The notes beneath the pieces were generated by a model. That model worked only from the letters and a program-made list of their open reading frames with translations, was not told where the DNA came from and did not search any database. The translations under genes were made by a program, and so were the position numbers. This document shows positions 1 through 8,519 of a DNA stretch of 64,000 nucleotides, piece by piece; the first letter of the stretch is position 1; each line of letters begins with the position of its first letter. The DNA comes from Brevundimonas pishanensis. GTDB taxonomy: Bacteria > Pseudomonadota > Alphaproteobacteria > Caulobacterales > Caulobacteraceae. The stretch lies in the NCBI RefSeq assembly GCF_022750635.1, contig NZ_JAJKBG010000004.1, forward strand, positions 1 through 64,000, read 5' to 3'.

Positions 1-154
1 GCGCCTCAATGCCCGATGCGCGTCAAACCAGCCCAGAACGTTTTTACACGGCCTCGACTCACACCACACACGTGTCGATGCCCAAACAGCACCTGCAAAC
101 AGGTGCCGTAAGCGCATTGCCACCCGCATAAGCTTGATTTAACACGCCCTCGCC

Positions 155-167
155 TGACGTAACGTCA
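155..167. promoter_or_regulatory. 13-bp perfect dyad upstream of aroQ
   Basis: TGACGT and ACGTCA are separated by one A, giving a perfect inverted repeat about 92 bases before the aroQ start. It looks like an operator for a dimeric regulator. The regulator cannot be named from the sequence. The rest of bases 1-259 shows no convincing gene; a weak CACCTG/CAGGTG hairpin lies at 90-105. Confidence 0.35.
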
Positions 168-259
168 AGAATTTGCGCGAATGCTTGGCGTCGGATGCTA
201 AGTCAGGCTAGAAAGTCCTCGAGTCCGCGCAACCTTTCGCGCACCACCAATACGAGCGA

Positions 260-703
260 ATGCCCGAAGCGCCTGTCCTCTACGTCCTGAACGGTCCTAA
301 CCTCAATCTCCTCGGAGAGCGTGAGCCCGAGATCTATGGGCGTGACACCCTTGCCGACGTCCAGAAGCGCTGCGAAGCCGCGGCGGACGGCGCACAGGTC
401 GTGTTCCTGCAGTCCAATCACGAAGGCCAGCTGGTCGACTGGATTCAGGAAGCCCGCACCAAGGCATCCGCACTAATCATCAATCCAGCCGCCTACACCC
501 ACACTTCTGTGGCGCTGTACGACGCGCTGAAGACCCTGAGCATTCCCGTCATCGAGTGCCACCTGTCGAACCCCGCCGCGCGCGAGGCCTTCAGGCACCA
601 CTCCTATGTTTCCCTGGCTGCCACTGGCGTGATCGCCGGCCTGGGCGTTCAGGGGTATGAAATGGCCGTCAAGGCGGCCTTGAACCTCATCCGTTCGGCC
701 TAA
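260..703 (+). CDS. aroQ: type II 3-dehydroquinate dehydratase
   Basis: Converts 3-dehydroquinate to 3-dehydroshikimate in the cytoplasmic shikimate pathway. The 147-residue length is typical of the type II (dodecameric, AroQ) enzyme. Visible motifs are NGPNLNLLG at residues 11-19, Arg21 and the catalytic Tyr26 in REPEIYG, the substrate loop NPAAYTHTS at 75-83, the catalytic His101 in ECHLSN, and Arg112 in REAFRHHSY. The ATG at 260 is the only start that keeps the N-terminal beta strand. It lies 37 bases before accB on the same strand, an arrangement common in alphaproteobacteria, so co-transcription with accB-accC is likely. Nothing is missing from the active site. Confidence 0.97.
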   Translation: MPEAPVLYVLNGPNLNLLGEREPEIYGRDTLADVQKRCEAAADGAQVVFLQSNHEGQLVDWIQEARTKASALIINPAAYTHTSVALYDALKTLSIPVIECHLSNPAAREAFRHHSYVSLAATGVIAGLGVQGYEMAVKAALNLIRSA

Positions 704-740
704 GCGGCTCTGCGGCTAAGTACACGAGAAGAGACACCCT

Positions 741-1223
741 ATGTCCGACAACAAGCACACCGCCATCGACGCTGATCTGGTCCGCGCCCTCGCCAACATC
801 CTGAACGAAACCGAGCTGACCGAGATCGAAGTCGAGAAAGACGATCTGAAGATCAAGGTGAAGCGCGAAGTCACCGTCGCGGCTGCTCCGGTTCAATACG
901 CTCCGGCTCCGGTCGCCGCTGCTCCGGCTGCTGCACCTGCCGCCGCTGCTGCTCCGGCTGCTGCCGCCGCTCCGGCCGCCCGTTCGGGTGAAGAAGTGAA
1001 GTCGCCGATGGTTGGTACCGCCTACCTGCAACCGGCTCCCGGCGCTGCGCCGTTCGCTTCGGCTGGTGCCAAGGTCAAGAAGGGCCAGACCCTGCTGATC
1101 ATCGAAGCTATGAAGACCATGAACCCGATCGTTGCCCCGCGTGACGGCGTGGTCGCCGAAATCCTCGTCGGCGACGCACAGCCGGTCGAGTTCGGCGAAG
1201 CTCTGGTCGTTCTGGAAGCCTGA
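741..1223 (+). CDS. accB: acetyl-CoA carboxylase biotin carboxyl carrier protein
   Basis: Carries the biotin that shuttles carboxyl groups between biotin carboxylase and carboxyltransferase in fatty-acid synthesis. Residues 1-42 form the N-terminal domain, 46-80 an Ala/Pro linker of repeated Ala-Pro runs, and 85-160 the biotinyl domain. The biotin-accepting lysine is Lys125 in EAMKTMN; most family members have EAMKMMN, so the second position after Lys differs (Thr for Met), which should not prevent biotinylation. An AGAAGAG Shine-Dalgarno sequence precedes the ATG. The stop is 8 bases before accC, the classical accB-accC operon. The linker makes this stretch a low-complexity GCTCCGGCT-type repeat at the DNA level (about 885-985). 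Confidence 0.97.
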   Translation: MSDNKHTAIDADLVRALANILNETELTEIEVEKDDLKIKVKREVTVAAAPVQYAPAPVAAAPAAAPAAAAAPAAAAAPAARSGEEVKSPMVGTAYLQPAPGAAPFASAGAKVKKGQTLLIIEAMKTMNPIVAPRDGVVAEILVGDAQPVEFGEALVVLEA

Positions 1224-1231
1224 GCCTGAAC

Positions 1232-2584
1232 ATGTTCACCAAGGTTCTCATCGCCAACCGCGGCGAAATCGCCCTTCGGGTGCATCGCGCCTGTAAGGAA
1301 ATGGGCATCTCGACGGTGGCCATCCACTCGGAAGCCGACCGCGGTGCCATGTGGGTGCGCCTGGCCGACGAGAGCGTCTGCATCGGTCCGGCTCCGGCTG
1401 CTAAGTCGTATCTGAACATCCCGCAGATCATCGCCGCTGCCGAAATCACCGGCGCTCAGGCGATCCACCCGGGCTATGGCTTCCTGTCGGAAAACGCCCG
1501 CTTCGCTGAAATCATCGAAGCCCACGGCATGACCTTCATCGGTCCCAAGCCTGACCACATCCGCGTGATGGGCGACAAAATCACGGCCAAGCAGACCGTC
1601 AAGGACGCAGGCATCCCTGTCGTTCCGGGCTCCGACGGCGAAGTCGAAACCGTCGAGCAAGCTATCGAAGCGTCCAAGACCATCGGCTTCCCGCTGATCG
1701 TCAAGGCTGCTGCTGGCGGTGGCGGTCGCGGCATGAAGGTCGCTATGACCGCCGATGATCTGGTCGAAGCGGTCCAGACCGCACAGTCCGAGGCGCTGGC
1801 CGCCTTCGGTAACGGTGCCGTCTATATGGAACGCTACCTCCAGAAGCCGCGCCACATCGAAATTCAGGTCATCGCCGACAGCCACGGTAACGTTGTCCAC
1901 CTTGGTGAACGTGACTGCTCGCTGCAACGCCGCCACCAAAAGGTTCTGGAAGAAGCCCCGTCTCCGGCCCTGTCGCCGGAAGGCCGTGCCAAGATCGGTG
2001 AAGTGGTCAACAAGGCCATTGCCGCCATCGGTTACCTCGGCGTCGGCACCATCGAGTTCCTGTGGGAAGACGGCGAGTTCTTCTTCATCGAGATGAACAC
2101 CCGTCTGCAGGTCGAACACCCGGTCACCGAAATGGTCACCGGCGTCGATTTGGTCCGCGAACAGATCCGCATCGCTGCGGGCCTACCGCTGTCCTTCAAG
2201 CAGGAAGACATCGAGTTCAAAGGTCACGCGATCGAAGTGCGTATCAACGCCGAGAACGCCGAAACGTTCACCCCGTCGCCGGGCACTGTGACCGACTTCC
2301 ACGCTCCGGGCGGTCTGGGTGTGCGTCTCGATAGCGCAATCTTCTCGGGCTATTCGATCCCGCCTTACTACGACAGCCTGATCGGCAAGCTGATCGTTCA
2401 CGGTCGCGACCGTGAAGAAGCTCTGGCCCGCCTCAAGCGCGCTCTGGGCGAGACTGTCGTTGGCGGTATCGATACCACCATCCCGCTGTTCCAGAAGCTG
2501 TTGCAGGAGCCGGACATCCTGTCGGGCGACTACGACATCCACTGGCTGGAAAAATGGGCGGCTGCCCAAAAGGCGAAAGCCTGA
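1232..2584 (+). CDS. accC: acetyl-CoA carboxylase biotin carboxylase subunit
   Basis: ATP-dependent carboxylation of the biotin on AccB, the first half reaction of acetyl-CoA carboxylase. At 450 residues it matches the single-subunit bacterial enzyme. The N-terminal fold begins [11 protein letters not shown]. Lys158 and the glycine-rich ATP-grasp loop GGGGRGMK (162-169) bind nucleotide. [14 protein letters not shown] carries the metal-binding and catalytic Glu/Asn/Arg residues. The start follows the accB stop by 8 bases, and the start codon of aat follows its stop by one base, so accB, accC and aat are probably translated from one message. No irregularity seen. Confidence 0.98.
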   Translation: MFTKVLIANRGEIALRVHRACKEMGISTVAIHSEADRGAMWVRLADESVCIGPAPAAKSYLNIPQIIAAAEITGAQAIHPGYGFLSENARFAEIIEAHGMTFIGPKPDHIRVMGDKITAKQTVKDAGIPVVPGSDGEVETVEQAIEASKTIGFPLIVKAAAGGGGRGMKVAMTADDLVEAVQTAQSEALAAFGNGAVYMERYLQKPRHIEIQVIADSHGNVVHLGERDCSLQRRHQKVLEEAPSPALSPEGRAKIGEVVNKAIAAIGYLGVGTIEFLWEDGEFFFIEMNTRLQVEHPVTEMVTGVDLVREQIRIAAGLPLSFKQEDIEFKGHAIEVRINAENAETFTPSPGTVTDFHAPGGLGVRLDSAIFSGYSIPPYYDSLIGKLIVHGRDREEALARLKRALGETVVGGIDTTIPLFQKLLQEPDILSGDYDIHWLEKWAAAQKAKA

Positions 2585-2585
2585 C

Positions 2586-3326
2586 TTGATCGAAGAGGAC
2601 CCTGATTTCAGCGCAGTGGAGCGCGAGGTGTTTGACGCCGACGCCCTGCTTCGCTGCTACGCAAACGGGGTCTTTCCAATGGGAGAGGCGCGGGATGATC
2701 CCCGCGTCTTTCTCGTTGAACCGGATCAGCGGGGCATCTTTCCGCTGGACCAGTTCAACATCCCGTCGCGCCTGAGGCGTACGGTACGCAACGCCCCCTT
2801 CGACATTCGCGTGAATACGGCCTTTCTGGCTGTTGTAGACGCCTGTGCGGCGTCGGCCCCCGGTCGCGAGGATACGTGGATCAACGACCCGATCCGCCAC
2901 CTCTATACCCAGCTCCACGCACGCGGGCACGCCCACTCTATCGAGTGCTGGCAGGACGAGGTGCTCGTAGGCGGCCTCTATGGCGTATCGCTGGGCAGCG
3001 CCTTCTTCGGCGAAAGCATGTTCAGCCGCCGTACCGATGCATCCAAGGTCGCGCTGGTTCATCTGGTGGCGCGATTAAAACGGTCGGGGTTCACACTGCT
3101 GGATGCCCAGTTCATCACCGATCATCTGAAACAGTTTGGCGCGCAGGAAATTCCCCAGCGTGCCTATCTGCGCAAGCTGGCTGTAGCCTTGAGATTATCA
3201 GGGGATACGCGAGGGCTGGCCCTGCCGTTGTCAGGTGCCGACGCCGTCAGTCTGGCGCAAGCCGCGCTTAGCGGGTCTTACAGCCCACCACCCACGCATC
3301 ATAAACGGGGTGTTCAATGCCGTTGA
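2586..3326 (+). CDS. aat: leucyl/phenylalanyl-tRNA--protein transferase
   Basis: Adds Leu or Phe from aminoacyl-tRNA to N-terminal Arg/Lys of proteins, marking them for ClpS/ClpAP (N-degron pathway). I chose the TTG at 2586, one base after the accC stop and just after a purine-rich AAAAGGCGAAAG, giving 246 residues, the usual family length; GTG at 2616 is the alternative. The conserved core is visible: [11 protein letters not shown] near residue 25, [10 protein letters not shown] in place of the usual [31 protein letters not shown], and [19 protein letters not shown]. Its 3' end overlaps the convergent DUF2155 gene by 59 bases, so the last ~20 residues ([16 protein letters not shown]) are an unconserved tail. 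Confidence 0.93.
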   Translation: MIEEDPDFSAVEREVFDADALLRCYANGVFPMGEARDDPRVFLVEPDQRGIFPLDQFNIPSRLRRTVRNAPFDIRVNTAFLAVVDACAASAPGREDTWINDPIRHLYTQLHARGHAHSIECWQDEVLVGGLYGVSLGSAFFGESMFSRRTDASKVALVHLVARLKRSGFTLLDAQFITDHLKQFGAQEIPQRAYLRKLAVALRLSGDTRGLALPLSGADAVSLAQAALSGSYSPPPTHHKRGVQCR

Positions 3327-3927
3327 GGCTGGGCGAGGATGCGAACATCCAACCCTTGAAGATTTGACGCGCCTCATTCAGAGCCTTTTCGGCGCGCGGC
3401 TGAATGCCGGCTTCGACATAAGCAATAGCGTCTTCGGTCAGTTCGTTGGCACCGGTTACCTCGCAAGCGCGGACCTTAAAGATCAGGCTGCGGGCGAAAC
3501 GGACCGGACGTCCGCCGACTTCGACCTCGAACTGCATGCTCTCGGCCGTGGTCTTGTCGATGGCATGGATCAGGGCCACGCGATGGCGACGGCGCACCGT
3601 CGGCTCGACGACCTCTGCCACCTCTTCGGTAGCTTCTTCGGCGGTTTCTTCGGCGGTCTCTTCGGTCGGCACTTCTTCCTGAGGAAGCGGCGCGTTCGGG
3701 TCGACAACCGTGATGCTGGTTGTGCCGGCAGGGATATCCTGAACCGGCGGGGTCGGCGGCGTCTGGGGCTGCGGGTTTTGCGCAGCCTTCAATGCATCAC
3801 CGACCGGGTCCTGAGATGCGGGGACTGCATCTTGAGGCACGTCCATGAGGGCAGCGGTCACCCCTGCCCCCGACAGACCGACACCTGCGGCAACGATGCC
3901 GCCCAGCAGTGCCCCGCGGAAACTCAT
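3268..3927 (-). CDS. DUF2155 domain-containing exported protein
   Basis: A 219-residue protein with an N-terminal hydrophobic signal segment (residues about 8-27), a Pro/Gln-rich stretch, a strongly acidic Glu/Thr/Ala run (about 84-108) and a C-terminal DUF2155 domain starting near [13 protein letters not shown] and ending [11 protein letters not shown]. The domain has two Cys (RACEV and VVGC) that could pair in the periplasm. The function of DUF2155 is not established. The gene overlaps the upstream NDUFA12 gene by ATGA, so the two are translationally coupled; this pairing next to aat-accC is common in alphaproteobacteria. The acidic run is encoded by an imperfect 12-base tandem repeat near 3626-3668. 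Confidence 0.85.
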   Translation of the reverse strand: MSFRGALLGGIVAAGVGLSGAGVTAALMDVPQDAVPASQDPVGDALKAAQNPQPQTPPTPPVQDIPAGTTSITVVDPNAPLPQEEVPTEETAEETAEEATEEVAEVVEPTVRRRHRVALIHAIDKTTAESMQFEVEVGGRPVRFARSLIFKVRACEVTGANELTEDAIAYVEAGIQPRAEKALNEARQIFKGWMFASSPSLNGIEHPVYDAWVVGCKTR

Positions 3928-4316
3928 TCCGGCGTCCAGGCCTGATAGTCGCCGGTCGCAGCCGGACGTTGGCCGATAGCGGCCAGCGAGCCTTGCGGAC
4001 GGCGCGCATAAGGCGTGCCCGTCAGGTTCGGCAGATGGTCTTTTTCGAACGCCTTGCGCGGCAGCGGCTTTTCGCTCGGTGCCTCGTCATAGGTATAGCG
4101 CAGCCAGCCCTGCCATTCCGGCGGAACCTTGGTGGCTTCGGCATAACCTTCATAGACAACCCAACGGCGCTTGCGGCCGTCATAGGAAACGTTGTCGCGC
4201 GATTGGTAATAGCGGTTACCAAACTCGTCCGTGCCGACCAGGCTGCCACGCTTGCCAATGGTGAACAGGGTGCCAATGGTAGCGCCATTCCACCAGGTAA
4301 AGATCTTGCTCAGCAC
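3924..4316 (-). CDS. NADH:ubiquinone oxidoreductase accessory subunit, NDUFA12 family
   Basis: A 130-residue homologue of mitochondrial complex I accessory subunit NDUFA12 (B17.2), a supernumerary subunit retained in alphaproteobacterial complex I. Diagnostic features are WWNGATIGTLFTI at the N-terminus, then GSLVGTDEFGNRYYQ, RRWVVYEGYAEATKVPPEWQGWL and the closing PNLTGTPYARRPQGS. It has no transmembrane segment and would sit on the cytoplasmic face of the peripheral arm. The nuo operon itself is not in the window. It is the first gene of a two-gene unit with DUF2155, and its promoter must lie in the 207 bases shared with the divergent gene at 4524. Confidence 0.94.
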   Translation of the reverse strand: MLSKIFTWWNGATIGTLFTIGKRGSLVGTDEFGNRYYQSRDNVSYDGRKRRWVVYEGYAEATKVPPEWQGWLRYTYDEAPSEKPLPRKAFEKDHLPNLTGTPYARRPQGSLAAIGQRPAATGDYQAWTPE

Positions 4317-4523
4317 GTCGTCGCACTCATTCTAAAATCATGCCGCAAGGAGACAGTCAGCGGCGCGGCGATAATAGAAACCTGAAGCGCCTACGTCCAG
4401 CGATCGTGCAAAAACCTTTGATCCAATATCTTGGGGGTAAATGCACCAAGGGCCGCAATATCTATTGAGCGAGCGTGAAACAACGCCTTAGGCTGTCACA
4501 TTGGTGCAGCGTGGAGGCGATCC

Positions 4524-7025
4524 ATGAGTGGCGCGTTTGATTTTGCGAATGCCGTTATCGATCTGAAGTTGGAATCACGGCGCATCGAGCGAGCCTCGAC
4601 CGTCGCGTCCGTACTTGCACCCGCCGACTGGACCGATGCCCGCATCGAAGCGTGGCTTGACTGGTTGGAACCGCGTCTCGATCCCGCATCGGCGCGACGG
4701 CTCGATACTTCTGGCAACATCATCGAAGCCTTGGCCGAATGGGCCGCCCCGCTGATCACCAAAGGACGCGAACTGGGTGTTTTGAGCGAGGCGGATGCCG
4801 CACTGGCCTTGGCCAGTTTGCAGCTTGGCTTGGCTGCCCCCGCCCTGCCCACCGCCCCGCGCCCGTTCGACATCCTGTTTCTGAGCGAGCCGGACGCGAC
4901 GGTGCGACTGGACGACTTCCGGCGACGGGCGCGCGGGGCACGTCTTGCATCCACAGCCCTAGCTGCCATCGACGACGCCCTGCTGGCTGTGCGCGATGCC
5001 GTAATTCGCTGCGAAGGTCCGCGCGAAGCCTGTACCTCGCCTCAAACCAATCCTGCCCTCGCCCGCGCAGCCGCACAGGCCCACCGATGCGGTGCCGTCC
5101 ACGCCGATATCGTCAGCGCCATCGAAGGCGAGCCCTTGGGCGCGGTGGCGGATGCCGAGCCGCTGAGACTGGTCGTCGAGGCCCAGCGCGATCTGCTGGC
5201 CGCCGGCGGATCGCTGGCGCAACAACTGGCCGAAACCTCCGTGGAGGGCGAAGTGCTGATTGCCTTCGACCACGCCGAGGCGATTGCGCTCAGCCAGACG
5301 GATCTGGAAGCGCGCGTTCAGTTGGACGTCGAGGCCGTGCTCGCACTGGTCGGCACCGAGGCCACGTCGGCCCTTTCCGACATTGCGCGCGTGTGGACCA
5401 TTCTGGCTGCTCTGACAGCACACCCTCAGCCGCGCATGGCATTTGGACTGGGGGGACTGGCTGACACGGCTCTACGGCTGGGGCTTGAAAACCCGTCCGA
5501 ACTCGCGCGACAGGTCGCCGAGACCGTCCGCACCGCTTATATTTCGGCATCGACCGCACTGGCCAAACATCTGGGCCACGCAGACGACGTCCAGACCCAT
5601 CACGCCGGACTTCGCCTGTTCCTGAGCGAGCCGGAGCCCGCGCTGCGCCTTGGGCTAGGCAGCTTTACCCATATCGACCGTTATCAGACCGAGGATGGCG
5701 AGGAAGCGCCGCGTCTGCGTCCCGCACTGGCCAAGGCCATTTCCCGCAAGGGTGGCGATCTGGAAAGCGCCGAGCGTCATCTGTTCGGTACGCGCACCCT
5801 TGCAGGCGACACACCGGTCAATCACGAGGCCCTGCATGAACTGGGCTTCACCGAACTGGAGCTGGAGGGCCTCGAGATGTCCCTCGCCCACATCGACCCG
5901 CTCGATGAGGCGTTCCGCAGCCCAGTTCTGGATGCCGGTTTCATCCACGATGTACTCGGGCTGGATGCCGAGGCTGGCTCCATCCTGCCTCTGCTGGGCT
6001 TCAGCGCCGACGATATTGCCGAAACACAGGCGCAGGTTCTGGGTCATGGCGACCTTTCGACCTGGGACGCGCCGGCCGGACTGGCCGATTGGCTCTCCAT
6101 GTCGCCCGCCGATGTGACGGACGAACTGGTCAGCGCCATCGATGGCTCCAGCGACACGCCAACCCCTCTGGTCATTGAATTGGACTGGGACGAGACGCTG
6201 CTGGATGGCTCGCGCGCCATTTCCCATGCCGCGCTTGAAGGTGTTCGCGCTTTGACGCTTCGTCGCGCCTCGCCGCCCGCTGACCTCGCCTTTGATTTCG
6301 ACGCCGTTGCCGATGCGCCTGTGCGCACGGCCGTCGTCGAAGAGGCTCCATCCAGTCCGCGTGTGATCGAGCGCGTGGTGGAGCGCGACCGCACCCGCCG
6401 CAAACTTCCGGACCGTCGCAAAGGCTATATCCAGAAGGCCGCGGTGGCGGGCCACAAGGTCTATATCCATACCGGCGAATACGAAGACGGCGAGCTGGGT
6501 GAAATCTTCATCGACATGCACAAGGAAGGTGCCGCCTTCCGCAGTCTGATGAACAACTTCGCCATCGCCATCAGCATTGGTCTGCAATACGGCGTGCCGC
6601 TGGACGAGTTCGTCGATGCCTTCGTCTTCACCCGCTTCGAGCCCGCTGGGCGCGTGACGGGCAATGATTCCATCCGTTCGGCGACCTCGATCCTCGACTA
6701 CATCTTTCGCGAACTGGGCGTGTCCTATCTGGACCGCACGGAACTGGCGAATGCCGCACCCACCGCAGGCGATGGCCTGGACAGCGCCGAGGGCGAGCCT
6801 GAAACCGTGCCGGCCACGCGCTTTATCTCTAAGGGCTTCGCGCGCGGTGCCACCCCTGACAATCTGGTCGTGGTGCCGTTCGGCAAAAAGCCCGCCTCGC
6901 CTGCTCCGGCGGCGGTTTCTCCCGATGCCACGGCCTGCCCCGCCTGTGGTGACTTTGCCCTACAGAACCGTGGCGGTGGCTGGGTCTGCGATAGCTGTGG
7001 CGTGTCGCCCCAGATGCAGGGGTAA
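4524..7025 (+). CDS. NrdJ-derived protein without RNR catalytic core (TSCPD domain plus zinc ribbon)
   Basis: An 833-residue protein whose second half resembles the C-terminal part of the B12-dependent class II ribonucleotide reductase of alphaproteobacteria. Residues about 435-510 ([20 protein letters not shown], later [10 protein letters not shown] and LLGFSADDI) follow the NrdJ pattern before its TSCPD domain. Residues about 610-745 are a clear TSCPD domain ([48 protein letters not shown]). A C-terminal CPAC/CDSC zinc ribbon replaces the NrdJ Cys tail. The first ~420 residues are acidic and Ala/Leu-rich; I cannot see the NrdJ barrel, its catalytic cysteines or the B12 region. Enzymatic ribonucleotide reduction is therefore unlikely; a regulatory or nucleotide-sensing role is only a guess. 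Monocistronic; function unknown. Confidence 0.8.
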   Translation: MSGAFDFANAVIDLKLESRRIERASTVASVLAPADWTDARIEAWLDWLEPRLDPASARRLDTSGNIIEALAEWAAPLITKGRELGVLSEADAALALASLQLGLAAPALPTAPRPFDILFLSEPDATVRLDDFRRRARGARLASTALAAIDDALLAVRDAVIRCEGPREACTSPQTNPALARAAAQAHRCGAVHADIVSAIEGEPLGAVADAEPLRLVVEAQRDLLAAGGSLAQQLAETSVEGEVLIAFDHAEAIALSQTDLEARVQLDVEAVLALVGTEATSALSDIARVWTILAALTAHPQPRMAFGLGGLADTALRLGLENPSELARQVAETVRTAYISASTALAKHLGHADDVQTHHAGLRLFLSEPEPALRLGLGSFTHIDRYQTEDGEEAPRLRPALAKAISRKGGDLESAERHLFGTRTLAGDTPVNHEALHELGFTELELEGLEMSLAHIDPLDEAFRSPVLDAGFIHDVLGLDAEAGSILPLLGFSADDIAETQAQVLGHGDLSTWDAPAGLADWLSMSPADVTDELVSAIDGSSDTPTPLVIELDWDETLLDGSRAISHAALEGVRALTLRRASPPADLAFDFDAVADAPVRTAVVEEAPSSPRVIERVVERDRTRRKLPDRRKGYIQKAAVAGHKVYIHTGEYEDGELGEIFIDMHKEGAAFRSLMNNFAIAISIGLQYGVPLDEFVDAFVFTRFEPAGRVTGNDSIRSATSILDYIFRELGVSYLDRTELANAAPTAGDGLDSAEGEPETVPATRFISKGFARGATPDNLVVVPFGKKPASPAPAAVSPDATACPACGDFALQNRGGGWVCDSCGVSPQMQG

Positions 7026-7081
7026 GGCACGCGACTTGCTGTGATCCGGACAATCGCCCGGCCACAGGACAGGTTTGTGCC

Positions 7082-7582
7082 ATGAGAATACGCTTTTCCC
7101 ACCTGCCAGTCGTGGTGCTGGCCCTGCTGCCGCTCTCACCCACGACCGCAATGGCCCAGAACCACAGCCAGATCGCGACTGTGCGCAATGGCGTGTCCTG
7201 CCCGCGCTGCAATCTGTTTCAGGCGGAATTGGGCGGACTTCAGGTACGGGCGATCAACCTGTCCGGCGCACGCCTGCGCCAGGCGGATATGTCACTCTCT
7301 GTTCTGAACCGTGCCCGCTTTGGCAACGCCGACTTGCGCGATGTGAACGCCTTTGGAGCGGTCATGTCGGGGGCCAGCTTTGCGGGGGCCGACTTGGGAA
7401 ACGCATCGTTTGTCGGCACTTCGCTACGCGGTTCTGATTTCACAGGCGCAAAGCTGGAAGGCACCAATTTCTCGGGGGCCGACCTATCCCAAGCGAGAGG
7501 TCTCACCCAAACACAACTAAACCGCGCTTGCGGCGACGCTTTGACACAACTTCCCCACGGTTTGGCCATTGCGTCTTGCTGA
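7082..7582 (+). CDS. exported pentapeptide-repeat protein (short paralogue)
   Basis: A 166-residue protein with a signal peptide (cleavage probably after TAMAQ, residue about 26). A CPRC motif follows, then about 12 pentapeptide repeats of the A(D/N)LXX type (LSGARLRQADMS, ANADLRD, GASFAGADL, LEGTNFSGADL), which fold into a right-handed quadrilateral beta helix. The end, LTQTQLNRACGDALTQLPHGL then a final Cys, is a conserved cap found in many alphaproteobacterial members. The Cys near the N-terminus and C-terminus could form disulfides in the periplasm. It is followed after 64 bases by a longer paralogue with the same N- and C-terminal signatures. Role unknown. Confidence 0.85.
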   Translation: MRIRFSHLPVVVLALLPLSPTTAMAQNHSQIATVRNGVSCPRCNLFQAELGGLQVRAINLSGARLRQADMSLSVLNRARFGNADLRDVNAFGAVMSGASFAGADLGNASFVGTSLRGSDFTGAKLEGTNFSGADLSQARGLTQTQLNRACGDALTQLPHGLAIASC

Positions 7583-7646
7583 TTAGGCCCCGACTGTTAC
7601 CGCGATTTAAGTAGGGTTTCAGTGCATTAGGGGGCATCTTCCGAGT

Positions 7647-8441
7647 ATGGAAAAGGCTTGGATCAGAATGCAGTCTGTCGCCGCCGCCCTCGCTTTTGCG
7701 GGCGCGTGCAGCGCATTTGCATTACCGGCAGCCGCTGTCACGCTTCAGGAACGGGACGTGGCGCGGGTGATTTCGCTGGGCGGTACATGCAACCGCTGCG
7801 AATTGTCGGGCCGCGACCTCTCGGGCGCGACGATGACCGGTGCAAGCTTCCGCAACTCTACGCTGATCGGCGCGAATCTTCGGGGTGCCAGCATGATCGG
7901 CTCGGTCTTTCAGGGTTCCAGTTTCCGCGACGCTGACATGCGCGGGGCCCAATTGGCAGGTTCGGTCTTCACCGAGGCCAATATGGAGCGTGTGAACCTG
8001 TCCGGCGCTTCCGCCAACGGATCGGGGTTTACGAAGGCCAATCTGACCCGCGCCAATCTGTCCGATAGTGAGGCCAACGGGGCCAATTTCACTGCGGCCA
8101 TGATGGACCGTATGAACGCCAACGACAGCATCATGTTCGGCGTCACCATGCGCCAGGTCAGCGCCTCGCGCGCGACCTTCCGGGATGCCCAGATCACGGC
8201 CTCGAACCTGACGAGCAGCGACTTTACCAACGCCGATTTTTCCGACGCCAATCTGGACATGTCGCGCCTCCGCAGCAGCAATTTCCAGGGCGCGAACTTT
8301 AAAGATGCCTCGATGCGCCGCACCGACATCCGTGGCGCGGACCTGTCTCGCGCACGCAACCTGACGCAGGAACAGGTCAATCAGGCGTGCGGGGATCGTA
8401 CCACGTCCCTGCCGCGAGGCCTCACCGTGCGTACCTGCTAA
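7647..8441 (+). CDS. exported pentapeptide-repeat protein (long paralogue)
   Basis: A 264-residue (or 257 if started at the ATG at 7668) protein with a signal peptide ending near LPAAA, a CNRC motif, about 30 pentapeptide repeats (ANLRGAS, ADMRGAQLAGS, ANLTRANLSDSEANG and so on) and the terminal cap LTQEQVNQACGDRTTSLPRG closing with a Cys. Compared with its upstream neighbour it has roughly twice as many coils, so the pair looks like a tandem duplication followed by repeat expansion or loss. A GGGGG stretch 12 bases before 7647 and AAAAGG before 7668 leave the start open. It ends at a strong terminator shared with aspS. Function unknown; it lacks features of the gyrase-mimicking Qnr proteins, which are cytoplasmic. 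Confidence 0.85.
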   Translation: MEKAWIRMQSVAAALAFAGACSAFALPAAAVTLQERDVARVISLGGTCNRCELSGRDLSGATMTGASFRNSTLIGANLRGASMIGSVFQGSSFRDADMRGAQLAGSVFTEANMERVNLSGASANGSGFTKANLTRANLSDSEANGANFTAAMMDRMNANDSIMFGVTMRQVSASRATFRDAQITASNLTSSDFTNADFSDANLDMSRLRSSNFQGANFKDASMRRTDIRGADLSRARNLTQEQVNQACGDRTTSLPRGLTVRTC

Positions 8442-8458
8442 CAAGTTTCAGACCCCAA

Positions 8459-8496
8459 AAAAGGGGCGCTCCGACCGGAGCGCCCCTTCTTTTTTG
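8459..8496. terminator. bidirectional terminator, pentapeptide gene / aspS
   Basis: A perfect 13-bp stem, arms 8461-8473 (AAGGGGCGCTCCG) and 8476-8488, with T-rich sequence following on the plus strand and an A-run preceding it, so it can end transcription from both sides. Confidence 0.93.
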
Positions 8497-8519
8497 TCAG
8501 CGACCGACCGGCCTGCCGC

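Noticed and set aside
1-259. Possible partial gene at the left edge
   Set aside because: Frames open at the edge stop within 36-47 codons and show no recognisable protein end.
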